A stretch of DNA of 64,000 nt from Intestinimonas butyriciproducens (GTDB lineage Bacteria; Bacillota; Clostridia; Oscillospirales; Butyricicoccaceae). The DNA is taken from the NCBI RefSeq assembly GCF_016901775.1, contig NZ_JACJKW010000011.1, positions 35,267-99,266 on the forward strand, in the 5' to 3' direction. Of this stretch, positions 1 through 7,931 are shown piece by piece. Position 1 is the first letter of the stretch; each line of letters starts with the position of its first letter. The position numbers and the translations under genes are program-made. The notes below the pieces were generated by a model. The model was not told where the DNA came from and did not search any database. It saw only the letters and a list, made by a program, of their open reading frames with translations.

Positions 1-165
1 GCCGGGCTGCGGCTTTTCCTGCCGCCTCTGGGCCTTTGCGGCGACAACGGCTCCATGATCGCCTGCCAGGCCTATTATGAACTTTTGGCCGGGCACACCG
101 GCACTTTAGAGCAGAACTGCTACGCCACCATGCCTCTTTCGGAGGATGTGAGCGCGGCGCTGTGA
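1..165 (+). CDS. tsaD: tRNA N6-adenosine threonylcarbamoyltransferase TsaD, C-terminal end
   Basis: This is the last 54 codons of a gene entering from the left edge and ending at TGA 163-165. The peptide has the LCGDNGSMIACQAYYE stretch typical of the C-terminal lobe of TsaD (Kae1/YgjD family). That lobe helps hold the metal and nucleotide site that transfers threonylcarbamoyl to A37 of ANN-decoding tRNAs. Only the tail is present, so the HxxxH metal motif cannot be checked. No rho-independent terminator is obvious in the following gap before rex. Confidence 0.85.
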   Translation, partial: AGLRLFLPPLGLCGDNGSMIACQAYYELLAGHTGTLEQNCYATMPLSEDVSAAL

Positions 166-246
166 TAGAGTGAAGATGCACAGAGAAAGAGGATGCAAAG
201 GGGAAAAAAAGAGCAAAATCCCCATTGTCAAAACAGAGCATAACAC

Positions 247-263
247 CTTGTTAAAAGGGAACA
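247..263. promoter_or_regulatory. Possible degenerate Rex operator upstream of rex
   Basis: TTGTTAAAAGGGAACAA resembles the clostridial Rex box (TTGTTAA-N4-TTAACAA). It is 17 rather than 18 bp and the right half is imperfect. Autoregulation of rex is common in the family, so this is a weak candidate operator. Confidence 0.25.
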
Positions 264-311
264 AAATGCCGAAAAAATCCGAAAACCATTGAAAACACAG
301 GGGTTTCTGGC

Positions 312-341
312 TGTGCATAACTCTGTGGACAATGTTGATAA
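312..341 (-). promoter_or_regulatory. Cluster of three DnaA-box-like 9-mers
   Basis: On the minus strand three 9-mers lie within 30 bp: TTATCAACA (341-333), TTGTCCACA (332-324) and TTATGCACA (320-312). Each is within one or two bases of the DnaA box TTATCCACA, and all share one orientation. The first two abut and the third follows after 3 bp. They lie about 75 bp before the rex start. No dnaA or dnaN is visible, so this may be a DnaA-regulated promoter rather than an origin. Confidence 0.4.
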
Positions 342-416
342 CTCATTGTAGTAAGAAAACGGGAACGGGGGACTTTTCCCCGGAAACAGTTCCATGGAAG
401 GAAGAAACAGGCAAAA

Positions 417-1037
417 ATGGAAGGAAAAAAGATCTCAATGGCGGTGATCCGCCGGATGCCCCGGTACTATCGGTATGTGAGCGAGCTGCATCAGAACGGA
501 GTGGCCCGCATTTCCTCTGGGGCGCTGGCGGCCAAGATGGGGCTGACGGCCTCCCAGGTGCGGCAGGATTTCAACTGCTTTGGCGGCTTTGGCCAGCAGG
601 GCTATGGCTACAATGTGGAGAATCTCCGCTCCTCCATCCGGGAGATTCTCAAGCTGGACAACAACCACACGGCGGTGCTCATCGGTGCGGGCAATCTGGG
701 CCGGGCGCTGATGACCAATTTCAAGTTTGAGCAAAGCGGCTTCCGGCTCACCGCAGCTTTTGATGTGCGGCCGGAGCTGATGGGAGGCAGCGTGGCCGGG
801 GTGCCGGTGCTGGCCATGGAGGAACTGGAAAATTATGTGCAGCGGCATCAGCCGGATATTGCCATTCTCACCCTGCCCCGTCAGTACGCCCGGGATGTGG
901 CCGACAAGCTGTGCAGTCTGGGCATCCGGGGCATCTGGAATTTCACCGGCGTGGATCTTCATCTGGACGGCATCCATGTGCCGGTGGAGAATGTCCATTT
1001 CAGCGAAAGCCTGATGACATTGTCGTATAGAATTTGA
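417..1037 (+). CDS. rex: Redox-sensing transcriptional repressor Rex
   Basis: This 206-residue protein has the normal length for Rex. Residues 1-80 form the winged-helix DNA-binding part, with the Rex signature SSGALAAKMGLTASQVRQDF and the glycine-rich FGQQGYGYNVENL. Residues about 84-200 form the Rossmann domain with the NAD(H) motif GAGNLGRAL. It ends with the domain-swap helix. Rex releases DNA when NADH rises and controls fermentation and NADH-reoxidation genes in anaerobic Firmicutes. The ATG is preceded by a purine-rich AAGGAAG. The stop codon is followed one base later by a 15-bp palindrome at 1039-1053. Confidence 0.96.
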   Translation: MEGKKISMAVIRRMPRYYRYVSELHQNGVARISSGALAAKMGLTASQVRQDFNCFGGFGQQGYGYNVENLRSSIREILKLDNNHTAVLIGAGNLGRALMTNFKFEQSGFRLTAAFDVRPELMGGSVAGVPVLAMEELENYVQRHQPDIAILTLPRQYARDVADKLCSLGIRGIWNFTGVDLHLDGIHVPVENVHFSESLMTLSYRI

Positions 1038-1403
1038 GGTCCGGTGGCCGGACGGCCATACTTTCTTTGCCTTTCTGTATACAACCGGCCCAGCGCGGCA
1101 GCGCGATATGGGTGCAGCGTCACGCTGCAGCCCCCCTTGCAGCGGGGTGGCCCCGCTGCCATATCAGGGGGGATTGTGAAGCCGGGGGAATGATTCAGGT
1201 GGGTGCTGTGATCGGGTGCGGGAGCGCCGCTTGGCTGTCCCGACACGGGACCGGCAGCACAGTATGAGGGCCCAGGCACTGGGCCAGGATTGCAATATAG
1301 CACCTTCCAGGCGTGGCAAGCCACGCCTGGAGCACCGGGAAATGGCAACGCATAAAGCCTGGGAGAGTTTTGACAGCGGCGGCTCGCCGCGGAGGAAAGA
1401 TTT
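1038..1403. repeat. Intergenic hairpin mosaic, rex to aminopeptidase
   Basis: This gap holds no gene. It is built from short palindromic modules: GTCCGG-TGG-CCGGAC at 1039-1053, a GCAGCG-TCA-CGCTGC hairpin near 1114, and a C6/G6 frame (CCCCCCTTG ... AGGGGGGATTGTGAAGC) near 1122-1185. It continues with GTCCCG-ACA-CGGGAC near 1237, GCCCAG-GCA-CTGGGC near 1271, and a long stem around 1306-1337. The last palindrome (GGCGGCTCGCCGC) sits right against the GGAGG of the next gene. The same modules recur in other gaps up to 39.4 kb. Confidence 0.85.
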
Positions 1404-2372
1404 ATGAATGAAATTCTGATGGTAAAAGGAGCCAAACGGGTGGTAGAGACCTGTGTGGGGGTGCGGCCTGGAGAACAGGTGCTCATCGTCACCGAAGGGG
1501 AGAAGCTGCCCATTGCAAAGGCGGTGGCCCAGGCGGTCTACGCCGTGGACGCCGAGCCCATGATCGCCCTGATGCTGCCCCGGGAGCGGGACGGTCAGGA
1601 GCCCCCGGCAGCCATTGCCGCTGCCATGAAGGAGAGCGATGCCTTTATCGCCGTGGTGGGCAAGTCCATCACCCACACCCACGCCGTGAAGGAAGCCTGC
1701 AAGCGGGGGAGCCGTGGGGTGGTGCTCACCCAGTTCACCCAGGAGCTGATGACAAAAGGCGGCCTGGAAGCCGATTTCCGGGAAGTGGCGCCCACCTGCA
1801 AAGCGGTGGCGGGGATTCTGGCCGGAGCCAGGGAAGTGCACCTCACCACCCCTTATGGCACCGACTTTACCTTTTCCGCAGAGGGGAGACGGAGCAACGC
1901 CATGTACTGCATGGTGGAGCCGGGGGAATTTTCCCCGGTGCCCACGGTGGAGGCCAATGTATCTCCCCTGGAGGGCACAGCCCAGGGGATCATCGTGGCC
2001 AATGCCAGCATTCCCTATATCGGCATCGGCCTTCTGGAAGAGCCGGTGACCTGCCGGGTGCAGGGGGGCCGGATCACCGCCATCGAAGGGGGACGCCAGG
2101 CCCAGATGCTCAAACAGGATCTGGAGCAGAAGCAGGACCCCAATGTATATAACATTGCCGAGCTGGGGGTGGGGCTCAACCCCAAGTGCCGGTTTATGGG
2201 CTTTATGCTGGAGGACGAAGGGGTGCGGGGTTCGGTGCATATCGGCATCGGCACCAGCATCACCCTGGGGGGCAATGTGAAGGCCGCCTGCCACTATGAC
2301 CTGATCATGACCGAGCCCACTTTGATCGTGGACGGCCAGATGGTCCTCCACAATGGCAGCGTGGTCCGCTAG
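1404..2372 (+). CDS. M29-type aminopeptidase / NicX-like metalloenzyme
   Basis: This 322-residue protein resembles the COG2309 family, which contains M29 leucyl aminopeptidases (AmpS, aminopeptidase T) and the related NicX ring-cleaving dioxygenase. Visible family features are the N-terminal GVRPGEQVLIVTEG, the THTHAVKEACKRG stretch and TTPYGTDFTFSAEGR. Near the C-terminus are NIAELGVGLNP, VRGSVHIGIGTS and HYDLIMTEPTLIVDG, which hold the usual Glu/His/Asp metal ligands. It is somewhat short for classical M29 enzymes (about 400 residues), so substrate is uncertain. ATG 1404 has GGAGG seven bases upstream. The TAG stop is immediately followed by two hairpins. Confidence 0.75.
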   Translation: MNEILMVKGAKRVVETCVGVRPGEQVLIVTEGEKLPIAKAVAQAVYAVDAEPMIALMLPRERDGQEPPAAIAAAMKESDAFIAVVGKSITHTHAVKEACKRGSRGVVLTQFTQELMTKGGLEADFREVAPTCKAVAGILAGAREVHLTTPYGTDFTFSAEGRRSNAMYCMVEPGEFSPVPTVEANVSPLEGTAQGIIVANASIPYIGIGLLEEPVTCRVQGGRITAIEGGRQAQMLKQDLEQKQDPNVYNIAELGVGLNPKCRFMGFMLEDEGVRGSVHIGIGTSITLGGNVKAACHYDLIMTEPTLIVDGQMVLHNGSVVR

Positions 2373-3032
2373 CGGAGTGCCTCCGGCAGCGTGACGCTGC
2401 ACCCAAACTGCGCTCCCGCGCTGAGCAATGGAAATCAGGCTGGTTGTGTCCACCTGAGCAAAGAGAGTATGACAGCCCAGGCACTGGGTCCGTTCCTGTC
2501 TCCGGTGGGAATGCGTTGCCGGCCTTATTGCTCCGGGTGTGATAAACCATCACCCGGGAGGAGTGCCTCCGCAGGCATACTGCGCTCCCGCGCTGAGCAA
2601 TGGAAATCAGGCTGGTTGTGTCCACCTGAGCAAAGAGAGTATGACAGCCCAGGCACTGGGTCCGTTCCTGTCTCCGGCATCATGGGTTGCCGGCCTTATT
2701 GCTCCCGGTGTGATAAACCATCACCCGGCGGAGTGCCTCCGCAGGCAATCTGCGCTGCCGCGCTAGGCGACAGAGCGAAGGCCGATTGTATTCACTCAGG
2801 CAAAGAGAGGAACGGCTGTGGCGGCTCGCCACCAGCGGAGGCACTCCGCCCTGGCCGAGTGCGCCCGGGGCCTGGGTGGTCCGGCTCCGCCGGGAAGCAC
2901 CAGTGTGCAGTCTTAGCAAAATGCAGCGGAGTGCCTCCGCAGGCATACTCTCTCTGGCTGAGTGCGCCCGGGGCCCGGGTGGTCCGGCTCCGCCGGGAGG
3001 AGCCTGGGTGCAGTCTTAGCAAAATGCAAAAG
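2373..3032. repeat. Intergenic hairpin mosaic with a 172-bp tandem duplication
   Basis: No gene is present. CGGAG-TGC-CTCCG (2373-2385) and GCAGCG-TGA-CGCTGC (2386-2400) follow the aminopeptidase stop. A 172-bp unit starting CGCTCCCGCGCTGAGC is then present at 2411-2582 and again at 2583-2754, with a third start at about 2755. Each unit carries GCCCAGGCACTGGG and a 23-25-nt hairpin with loop TAAACC and arms of the CCGGGTG/CACCCGG type. Further copies of GGAG-TGCC-TCCG and CCCGGG-type stems follow to 3010. Confidence 0.85.
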
Positions 3033-3064
3033 AAAAAGCTCTCCTTTTCGGGAGAGCTTTTTTT
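3033..3064. terminator. Rho-independent terminator (bidirectional)
   Basis: A 12-bp stem AAAAAGCTCTCC / GGAGAGCTTTTT has a six-base loop and T-runs on both sides. It sits between the aminopeptidase and the convergent dehydratase-like gene, so it can stop transcription from either direction. Confidence 0.85.
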
Positions 3065-3207
3065 CATCAAAGCAAATTCTGTTGCCCAGCGCGGCAGCGG
3101 CCCAGTGCCTGGGCAGTCGTTCCTTTCTTTGCCCAGGCCAACACAACGAACCAATGCAAAGAAAGTATGGCCGTGGCGGCTCGCCACCAGCGGCACGCTG
3201 GTGGGAC
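3065..3207. repeat. Hairpin mosaic downstream of the dehydratase-like gene
   Basis: This contains one TTGCCCAGCGCGGCAGCG module, one GCCCAG-TGC-CTGGGC palindrome (3104-3118) and the AAAGAAAGTATGGCC flank. It ends with a long palindrome with arms CCACCAGCG/CGCTGGTGG (3184-3204), three bases from the stop codon of the minus-strand gene. Confidence 0.8.
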
Positions 3208-4551
3208 TCAGCAGGTTGCCGAGGAGGAAGCCGCGTGGGACACCGGCGCCTGTTTTTTCTGAGGATAGGCCAGGGGAGCGGTCTTTTTCTCCAGATTTTC
3301 CCGGGCGATGGCCAGCATCAGCTTGATCCGGTTTTCCTGGTTGACGCTGGTGGCGCTGGGGTCATAGTCAATGGGCACAATGTTGGAATCGGGATAGATC
3401 TCCTTCAGCTTGCGGATCATGCCCTTGCCCACGATGTGATTGGGCAGGCAGCCGAAGGGCTGGGTGCAGATGATGTTCTGGAACCCAGCATCGATGAGCT
3501 CGGCCATCTCGGCGGTGAGCAGCCAGCCTTCGCCCATCTTGCAGCCCGAACCGATCAGCCCGCGGGAAAGCTCCTTGGTGTGATAGAAGGGGGAGGGGGC
3601 CTGGAACCGGGGCTCCTGGGACACGGCGTCGATCATGGCCTTTTCAATGGAGCAAAGATAATCCATGATCTTCTTTGCCACCATGGCCTTGATGGGACTG
3701 CCGCCATAGAGCTCCACATCGGTGATGTTGTTTTCGATGCAGTACATCACAAAATTCAGCACACCGGGGATCATCACTTCGCAATCCTCCCGATAAAGCA
3801 GCCCTTCCAGGTCGTTGTTTCCCAGCTTGGAATATTTCACATAGATCTCGCCCACGACCCCAACCTTCACTTTGGGGGTCATCTGCACCGGAATGCGGGC
3901 AAAATCCCGGACGATCTCGCCCATGTTCTGGGCGATCTCCTTTTTGCCGTAGCCGCTCTTTTTCTCAAACTGCTGCACCAGCCGCTGGCTCCAGGTTTCC
4001 ACCATAGCCATGGCCTGGCCTTTTTCGGTTTCATAGGGCTTCACCTGGTTGGACAGGAGCATCAGAAGATCGCCATAGACCAAAGCGGCCATGGCCTGAC
4101 GCAGCAGGGGCAGAGTGAGCTGGAAGCCCTTGTTTTTCTCCAGGCCGGAGATGTTCAGGGAGATCACCGGCACCTGGTCAAAACCGGCCCGGTGGAGGGC
4201 TTTCCGCAGAAGATGGATGTAATTGGAAGCCCGGCAGCCGCCGCCGGTCTGGGACAGAAGCAGGGCGGTGTGGTCGGGGTCATAGTTTCCGCTTTTCAGG
4301 GCATCGATCATCTGGCCGATGACCAGAAGGGCGGGATAACAGGTGTCGTTGTGCACATATTTCAGCCCGTTCTCGGTGACCGAGGGGCCGCAGTTATTGA
4401 GAAGCACTGCCCGGTAGCCGTGGCTGCGGAGCACGCTTTCCAGAATGCGGAAATGGATCGGGGCCATATTGGGCACCAGGATGGTATATTCCCGGCGCAT
4501 TTCCTGGGTGAACATCAGCCGCCCTTTTTTATCATACTGCAATTTGGCCAT
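3208..4551 (-). CDS. 2-hydroxyacyl-CoA dehydratase-like protein (activase partner)
   Basis: This 447-residue protein resembles the C-terminal part of the large clostridial fusion proteins that join BadF/BcrA-type activases to a HgdB/HgdA-like dehydratase (COG3580/3581 type). Visible features are LVPNMAPIHF at the N-terminus, HNDTCYPALLVIGQ and SQTGGGCRASNY with candidate Fe-S cysteines, GSGCKMGEGW, and CTQPFGCLPNHIVGKG. It starts 5 bp after the activase gene ends, in a different frame, with its own GGAGG, so it is a separate cistron and not a read-through. Its substrate is unknown; it need not be a true 2-hydroxyglutaryl-CoA dehydratase. Its stop is followed by a hairpin repeat. Confidence 0.75.
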   Translation of the reverse strand: MAKLQYDKKGRLMFTQEMRREYTILVPNMAPIHFRILESVLRSHGYRAVLLNNCGPSVTENGLKYVHNDTCYPALLVIGQMIDALKSGNYDPDHTALLLSQTGGGCRASNYIHLLRKALHRAGFDQVPVISLNISGLEKNKGFQLTLPLLRQAMAALVYGDLLMLLSNQVKPYETEKGQAMAMVETWSQRLVQQFEKKSGYGKKEIAQNMGEIVRDFARIPVQMTPKVKVGVVGEIYVKYSKLGNNDLEGLLYREDCEVMIPGVLNFVMYCIENNITDVELYGGSPIKAMVAKKIMDYLCSIEKAMIDAVSQEPRFQAPSPFYHTKELSRGLIGSGCKMGEGWLLTAEMAELIDAGFQNIICTQPFGCLPNHIVGKGMIRKLKEIYPDSNIVPIDYDPSATSVNQENRIKLMLAIARENLEKKTAPLAYPQKKQAPVSHAASSSATC

Positions 4552-4556
4552 GGTGG

Positions 4557-7472
4557 TTATTTCCCTCCTGCTCTTTCCGGCGCTTCCAAAGCGGCCAGCA
4601 AACTGCGCAGCCGGATCTTCACAGCGCCCAGGTTTGTGATCTCATCGATTTTGATCTGGGTGTATATTTTGTTTTCGCTCTCCAGAATGGAGCGGACTTC
4701 ATCGGTGGTGACGGCGTCCAGGCCGCAGCCGAAGGACACCAACTGCACCAGGTTCATATCCTTTTCCTGCCGGATGTGCCGGGCAGCGGCGTAGAGCCGG
4801 GCGTGATAGGTCCACTGGTTGAGCACGCCGGTCTGGAAGGGAGGTTCCTCCTGGCTGATGCAGTCCTCGCTGATGACCGCCGCACCGCAGGAGCAGATCA
4901 GCTTGTCGATGCCGTGGTTGATCTCCGGGTCCACATGATAGGGCCGTCCCGCCAGCACGATAATGGGTTTATGTTCCTTTCGGGCCTCCTGGATGATGGC
5001 ATCTCCCCGGGCGCGCACCTGGGTAAAATAGCTGTCGTATTCCTTCTGTCCGGCTTTCAGTGCTTCCTGCACCTCTTTCAGGGTGATACCGGGGAAGTAT
5101 TTCTGCAAAATGGCGGTCATTTTATGGGTGAAATCTTTTGGCCGGTGCAGGCCGATGTAATCGGTGATGAGCACCACATCGGAAGGCAGGGGCATATTGC
5201 CGCCGATCACTTCCGGGTAATAGGCCACCACCGGGCAGTTATAGTGGTTATCCCCTTTGTGTTCATTTAAGTTATAGGTCATGCAGGGATAGAATATGTG
5301 CTTCACGCCCTGATCGATGAGGGACTGCACATGACCGTGCATCAGTTTTGCGGGGAAGCACACGGTATCCGAGGGGATGCTCCCCTGGCCCCGGAGATAG
5401 AGGGCCCGGTTGGAGGGGGGAGAGGTAATGACCTCAAAGCCCAGCTTGGTGAAGAAAGCGTGCCAGAAGGGGAGCAGTTCATAGAAATTCAGGCCCATGG
5501 GCAGACCCAGCTGGCCTCGTTTGCCCCGGATGGGCTGATAGGAGCGGAGCAGCTGAAGCTTATGTTCGTAGATATCCGGCAGGTCTCCGGCGGCTCTGTG
5601 GGTCACAGGCCGCTCACACCGGTTGCCGCTGATGAAGCGGCGGTCCGAGCCGAATTGGTTGACGGTGAGTTTGCAGTGGTTCTGGCACAGGCCGCATTCC
5701 ACCGCCTGGACTTTGTGGGTCAGATTTTGCAGCTCCTCCGGCCCTAAAAGGGTAGAGGAGCCTTTCTGCCGTTCCATGGCATAGAGGGCCGCGCCATAGG
5801 CGCCCATCAGCCCGGCCACGCTGGGCCGCACCACCTGAACGCCCATTTCCTGCTCGAAGGCCCGGAGCACGGCGTCGTTGAGGAAGGTGCCGCCCTGGAC
5901 CACGATATGTTCGCCCAGCTCCTGAGGGCTGGAAGCACGGATGACTTTATAGAGGGCATTTTTCACCACGCTGATGGACAGGCCGGCGGAGATATTCTCC
6001 ACCGAAGCTCCGTCCTTCTGGGCCTGCTTCACCGAAGAGTTCATAAACACGGTGCAGCGGCTGCCCAGGTCCACAGGAGCATCGGCCAGCAGGCCCAGCT
6101 TGGCAAAATCGGCCACCGAATAGCCCAGGGCGTTGGCAAAGGTCTGCAAAAAAGAGCCGCAGCCCGAGGAACAGGCTTCGTTGAGGAAAATGTTGTCAAT
6201 GGCGCCGCCCCTGATCTTGAAGCACTTGATGTCCTGGCCGCCGATGTCGATGATGAACTCCACTTCCGGCAGGAAGCGTTTGGCGGCGGTGAAGTGGGCC
6301 ATGGTTTCCACCACGCCGTGATCCATCAGCAGGGCGTTCTGCACGATCTCCTCGCCATAGCCGGTGACGGCGCTGCCGGCGATGGGCAGATGGGGGAAGT
6401 CCTTATAAAATTCCAGCAGAAACTCCCTCACCACCTGCACCGGATTTCCGTTGTTGGGCTGGTAGAGGGAGCGGAGAATGGCCCCATCGGGGGTAATGAC
6501 CAACGCCTTGATGGTGGTGGAACCGGAGTCCACACCCAGGTAGACCGGGCCCTGATAAGTTTCGGGGTCGCAAGTGGGCACCTGGGCCTTTTCGTGGCGC
6601 AGGCGGAAAGCCTCGTATTCCTCCTGGCTCTGGAAGAGGGGAGGGATGGAGTCATAGTGGCCGGTGACGCCGGAAGATTCCAGACGATGGATGATCTCCG
6701 GGAGGTTCAGCTCTTCCCGGGCGGAAAGGGCCGAGCCCAAAGCGGCATAATAAAGGGAATTTTCCGGGCAGATGCCGGTGAGGTGCAAGGTTTCGTCAAA
6801 GGCCGCGCGCAGCTGGCTGAGGAAGGTGAGGGGCCCGCCCAGGTACACCACATTTCCCTTTATGGGGCGGCCCTGGGCCAGCCCGGCGATGGTCTGGTTG
6901 ACCACGGCAAAAAAGATGCTTTTGGCGATGTCGGCCTTTCTGGCCCCCTGGTTGAGAAGGGGCTGGATGTCGGTTTTGGCAAAAACGCCGCAGCGGGAGG
7001 CGATGGTATAGGTTTCGGTAGCCTGGGCTGCCAGTTCGTTCATCTCGTCCGGAGTCAGCTTCATCAGGGTGGCCATCTGGTCGATAAAGGCGCCGGTACC
7101 GCCGGCACAGGTGCCGTTCATCCGCACTTCGGTGCCGCCTGTGAGGAAGAGGATCTTGGCGTCCTCACCTCCCAGCTCGATGATCACATCGGTGCCGGGC
7201 AGGTAGGTATTGGCGGCCAGACGGGTGGCATAGACCTCCTGGACGAAGGGGATGCCGCAGCCCTGGGCCATGCCCATGCCAGCCGAGCCGGTGATGGCCA
7301 GGGAAATGTTCTGTTCCTCCGGGTATTTTTCCCGGATGGCCTGAAGCATTTCGGTGGTCTTTTGGGTGATTTGGGAATAATGGCGCTCATACCGGCTGAG
7401 AAGGATGGAGCCGCTTTGGTCCAGCACCACGCATTTGATGGTGGTGGAACCGATGTCAATGCCGATTTGCAA
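4557..7472 (-). CDS. Acyl-CoA dehydratase activase (double BadF/BcrA ATPase + DUF2229)
   Basis: This protein of about 971 residues carries two ASKHA-fold activase domains in tandem. The first begins at IGIDIGSTTIKCVVL; the second begins near residue 315 with YLGVDSGSTTIKALVI. Each has the GGEDAK/GGQDIK motif and the CAGGTGAFI/CSSGCGSFL cluster-binding loop, where cysteines hold the [4Fe-4S] shared by the activase dimer. A DUF2229-like domain follows from about residue 640 (VECGLCQNHCKLTV, SDTVCFPAKLMHGH). Activases of this class inject a high-energy electron into a partner dehydratase using ATP. TTG 7472 is preferred because AGAGGTG lies 6-8 bases upstream; an in-frame GTG at 7481 lacks a Shine-Dalgarno. 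Activase plus the downstream dehydratase-like gene equal one family fusion protein of about 1420 residues. Confidence 0.85.
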   Translation of the reverse strand: MQIGIDIGSTTIKCVVLDQSGSILLSRYERHYSQITQKTTEMLQAIREKYPEEQNISLAITGSAGMGMAQGCGIPFVQEVYATRLAANTYLPGTDVIIELGGEDAKILFLTGGTEVRMNGTCAGGTGAFIDQMATLMKLTPDEMNELAAQATETYTIASRCGVFAKTDIQPLLNQGARKADIAKSIFFAVVNQTIAGLAQGRPIKGNVVYLGGPLTFLSQLRAAFDETLHLTGICPENSLYYAALGSALSAREELNLPEIIHRLESSGVTGHYDSIPPLFQSQEEYEAFRLRHEKAQVPTCDPETYQGPVYLGVDSGSTTIKALVITPDGAILRSLYQPNNGNPVQVVREFLLEFYKDFPHLPIAGSAVTGYGEEIVQNALLMDHGVVETMAHFTAAKRFLPEVEFIIDIGGQDIKCFKIRGGAIDNIFLNEACSSGCGSFLQTFANALGYSVADFAKLGLLADAPVDLGSRCTVFMNSSVKQAQKDGASVENISAGLSISVVKNALYKVIRASSPQELGEHIVVQGGTFLNDAVLRAFEQEMGVQVVRPSVAGLMGAYGAALYAMERQKGSSTLLGPEELQNLTHKVQAVECGLCQNHCKLTVNQFGSDRRFISGNRCERPVTHRAAGDLPDIYEHKLQLLRSYQPIRGKRGQLGLPMGLNFYELLPFWHAFFTKLGFEVITSPPSNRALYLRGQGSIPSDTVCFPAKLMHGHVQSLIDQGVKHIFYPCMTYNLNEHKGDNHYNCPVVAYYPEVIGGNMPLPSDVVLITDYIGLHRPKDFTHKMTAILQKYFPGITLKEVQEALKAGQKEYDSYFTQVRARGDAIIQEARKEHKPIIVLAGRPYHVDPEINHGIDKLICSCGAAVISEDCISQEEPPFQTGVLNQWTYHARLYAAARHIRQEKDMNLVQLVSFGCGLDAVTTDEVRSILESENKIYTQIKIDEITNLGAVKIRLRSLLAALEAPERAGGK

Positions 7473-7547
7473 GGCGTTCACCTCTGACTTACAAAGTAAA
7501 GCTCTGGTTTTCCCCCTTGGGGGCGGAATATCAGAATGTTACCATAT

Positions 7548-7576
7548 ATCATAAGCCGTTCTGTTTGATTTGTAAA
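7548..7576 (-). promoter_or_regulatory. Sigma-A-type promoter for the activase/dehydratase pair
   Basis: On the minus strand TTTACA (7576-7571), a 17-bp spacer and TATGAT (7553-7548) match the consensus at 10 of 12 positions. They lie about 75 bp before the activase start. A G/C-rich hairpin (CCCCCAAGGGGG) lies in the leader. Confidence 0.65.
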
Positions 7577-7931
7577 GGAAAATCACGACGATATTTGCCG
7601 GAAAAAAGGACGAAAAAATAGCGAAATCCACCAGCGTGCCGCTGGACCCGTTCCTGTCTCCGGCATCATGCGTTGTTTGCCTGGGTGCTCCGGGTGTGAT
7701 AAACCATCACCCGGCAGGGACCAAAGTGCAGTCCTGGCCCAGTGCCACGGAAAAGGCCGATTGTGTTTGCCGGGGCTAAGAGAAGCCCAGCACACAACCG
7801 GCCTTGGCTCTATTGCCCAGCGCGGGAGCGCAGTATGACCGCCCAGGCACTGGGCTTGCCCAGCGCGGGAGCGCAATATGGCCGTCCGGCCACCGGACCG
7901 GGAGCGCAATATGGGTCCGGCGGCTCGCCAC
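7577..7931. repeat. Intergenic hairpin mosaic, activase leader to ppk
   Basis: No gene is present. Modules include a CCGGGTGTGAT/ATCACCCGG hairpin near 7690, two TTGCCCAGCGCGGGAGCG units, GCCCAG-GCA-CTGGGC near 7840, GTCCGG-CCA-CCGGAC near 7883, and GGCGGCTCGCCAC at 7919-7931. The last one abuts the ppk stop codon. Read on the minus strand the order is hairpin first, then the CATATTGCGCT flank. Confidence 0.85.

Noticed and set aside
1039..1053. 15-nt stop-linked hairpins as rho-independent terminators
   Set aside because: They lack a downstream T-run, and true terminators with T-runs are present further downstream in several of the same gaps.
2391..3326. Open frames of 75-311 codons within the repeat blocks
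   Set aside because: They arise from GC-rich palindromes, repeat in several gaps and lack ribosome sites and family features.
5907..7487. Long open frame (526 codons) opposite the activase gene
   Set aside because: It is a shadow of the GC-rich activase coding strand: no family features and composition that mirrors the real gene. The same holds for long antisense frames over ppk, nptA, murD, glmM, glmS and guaA.
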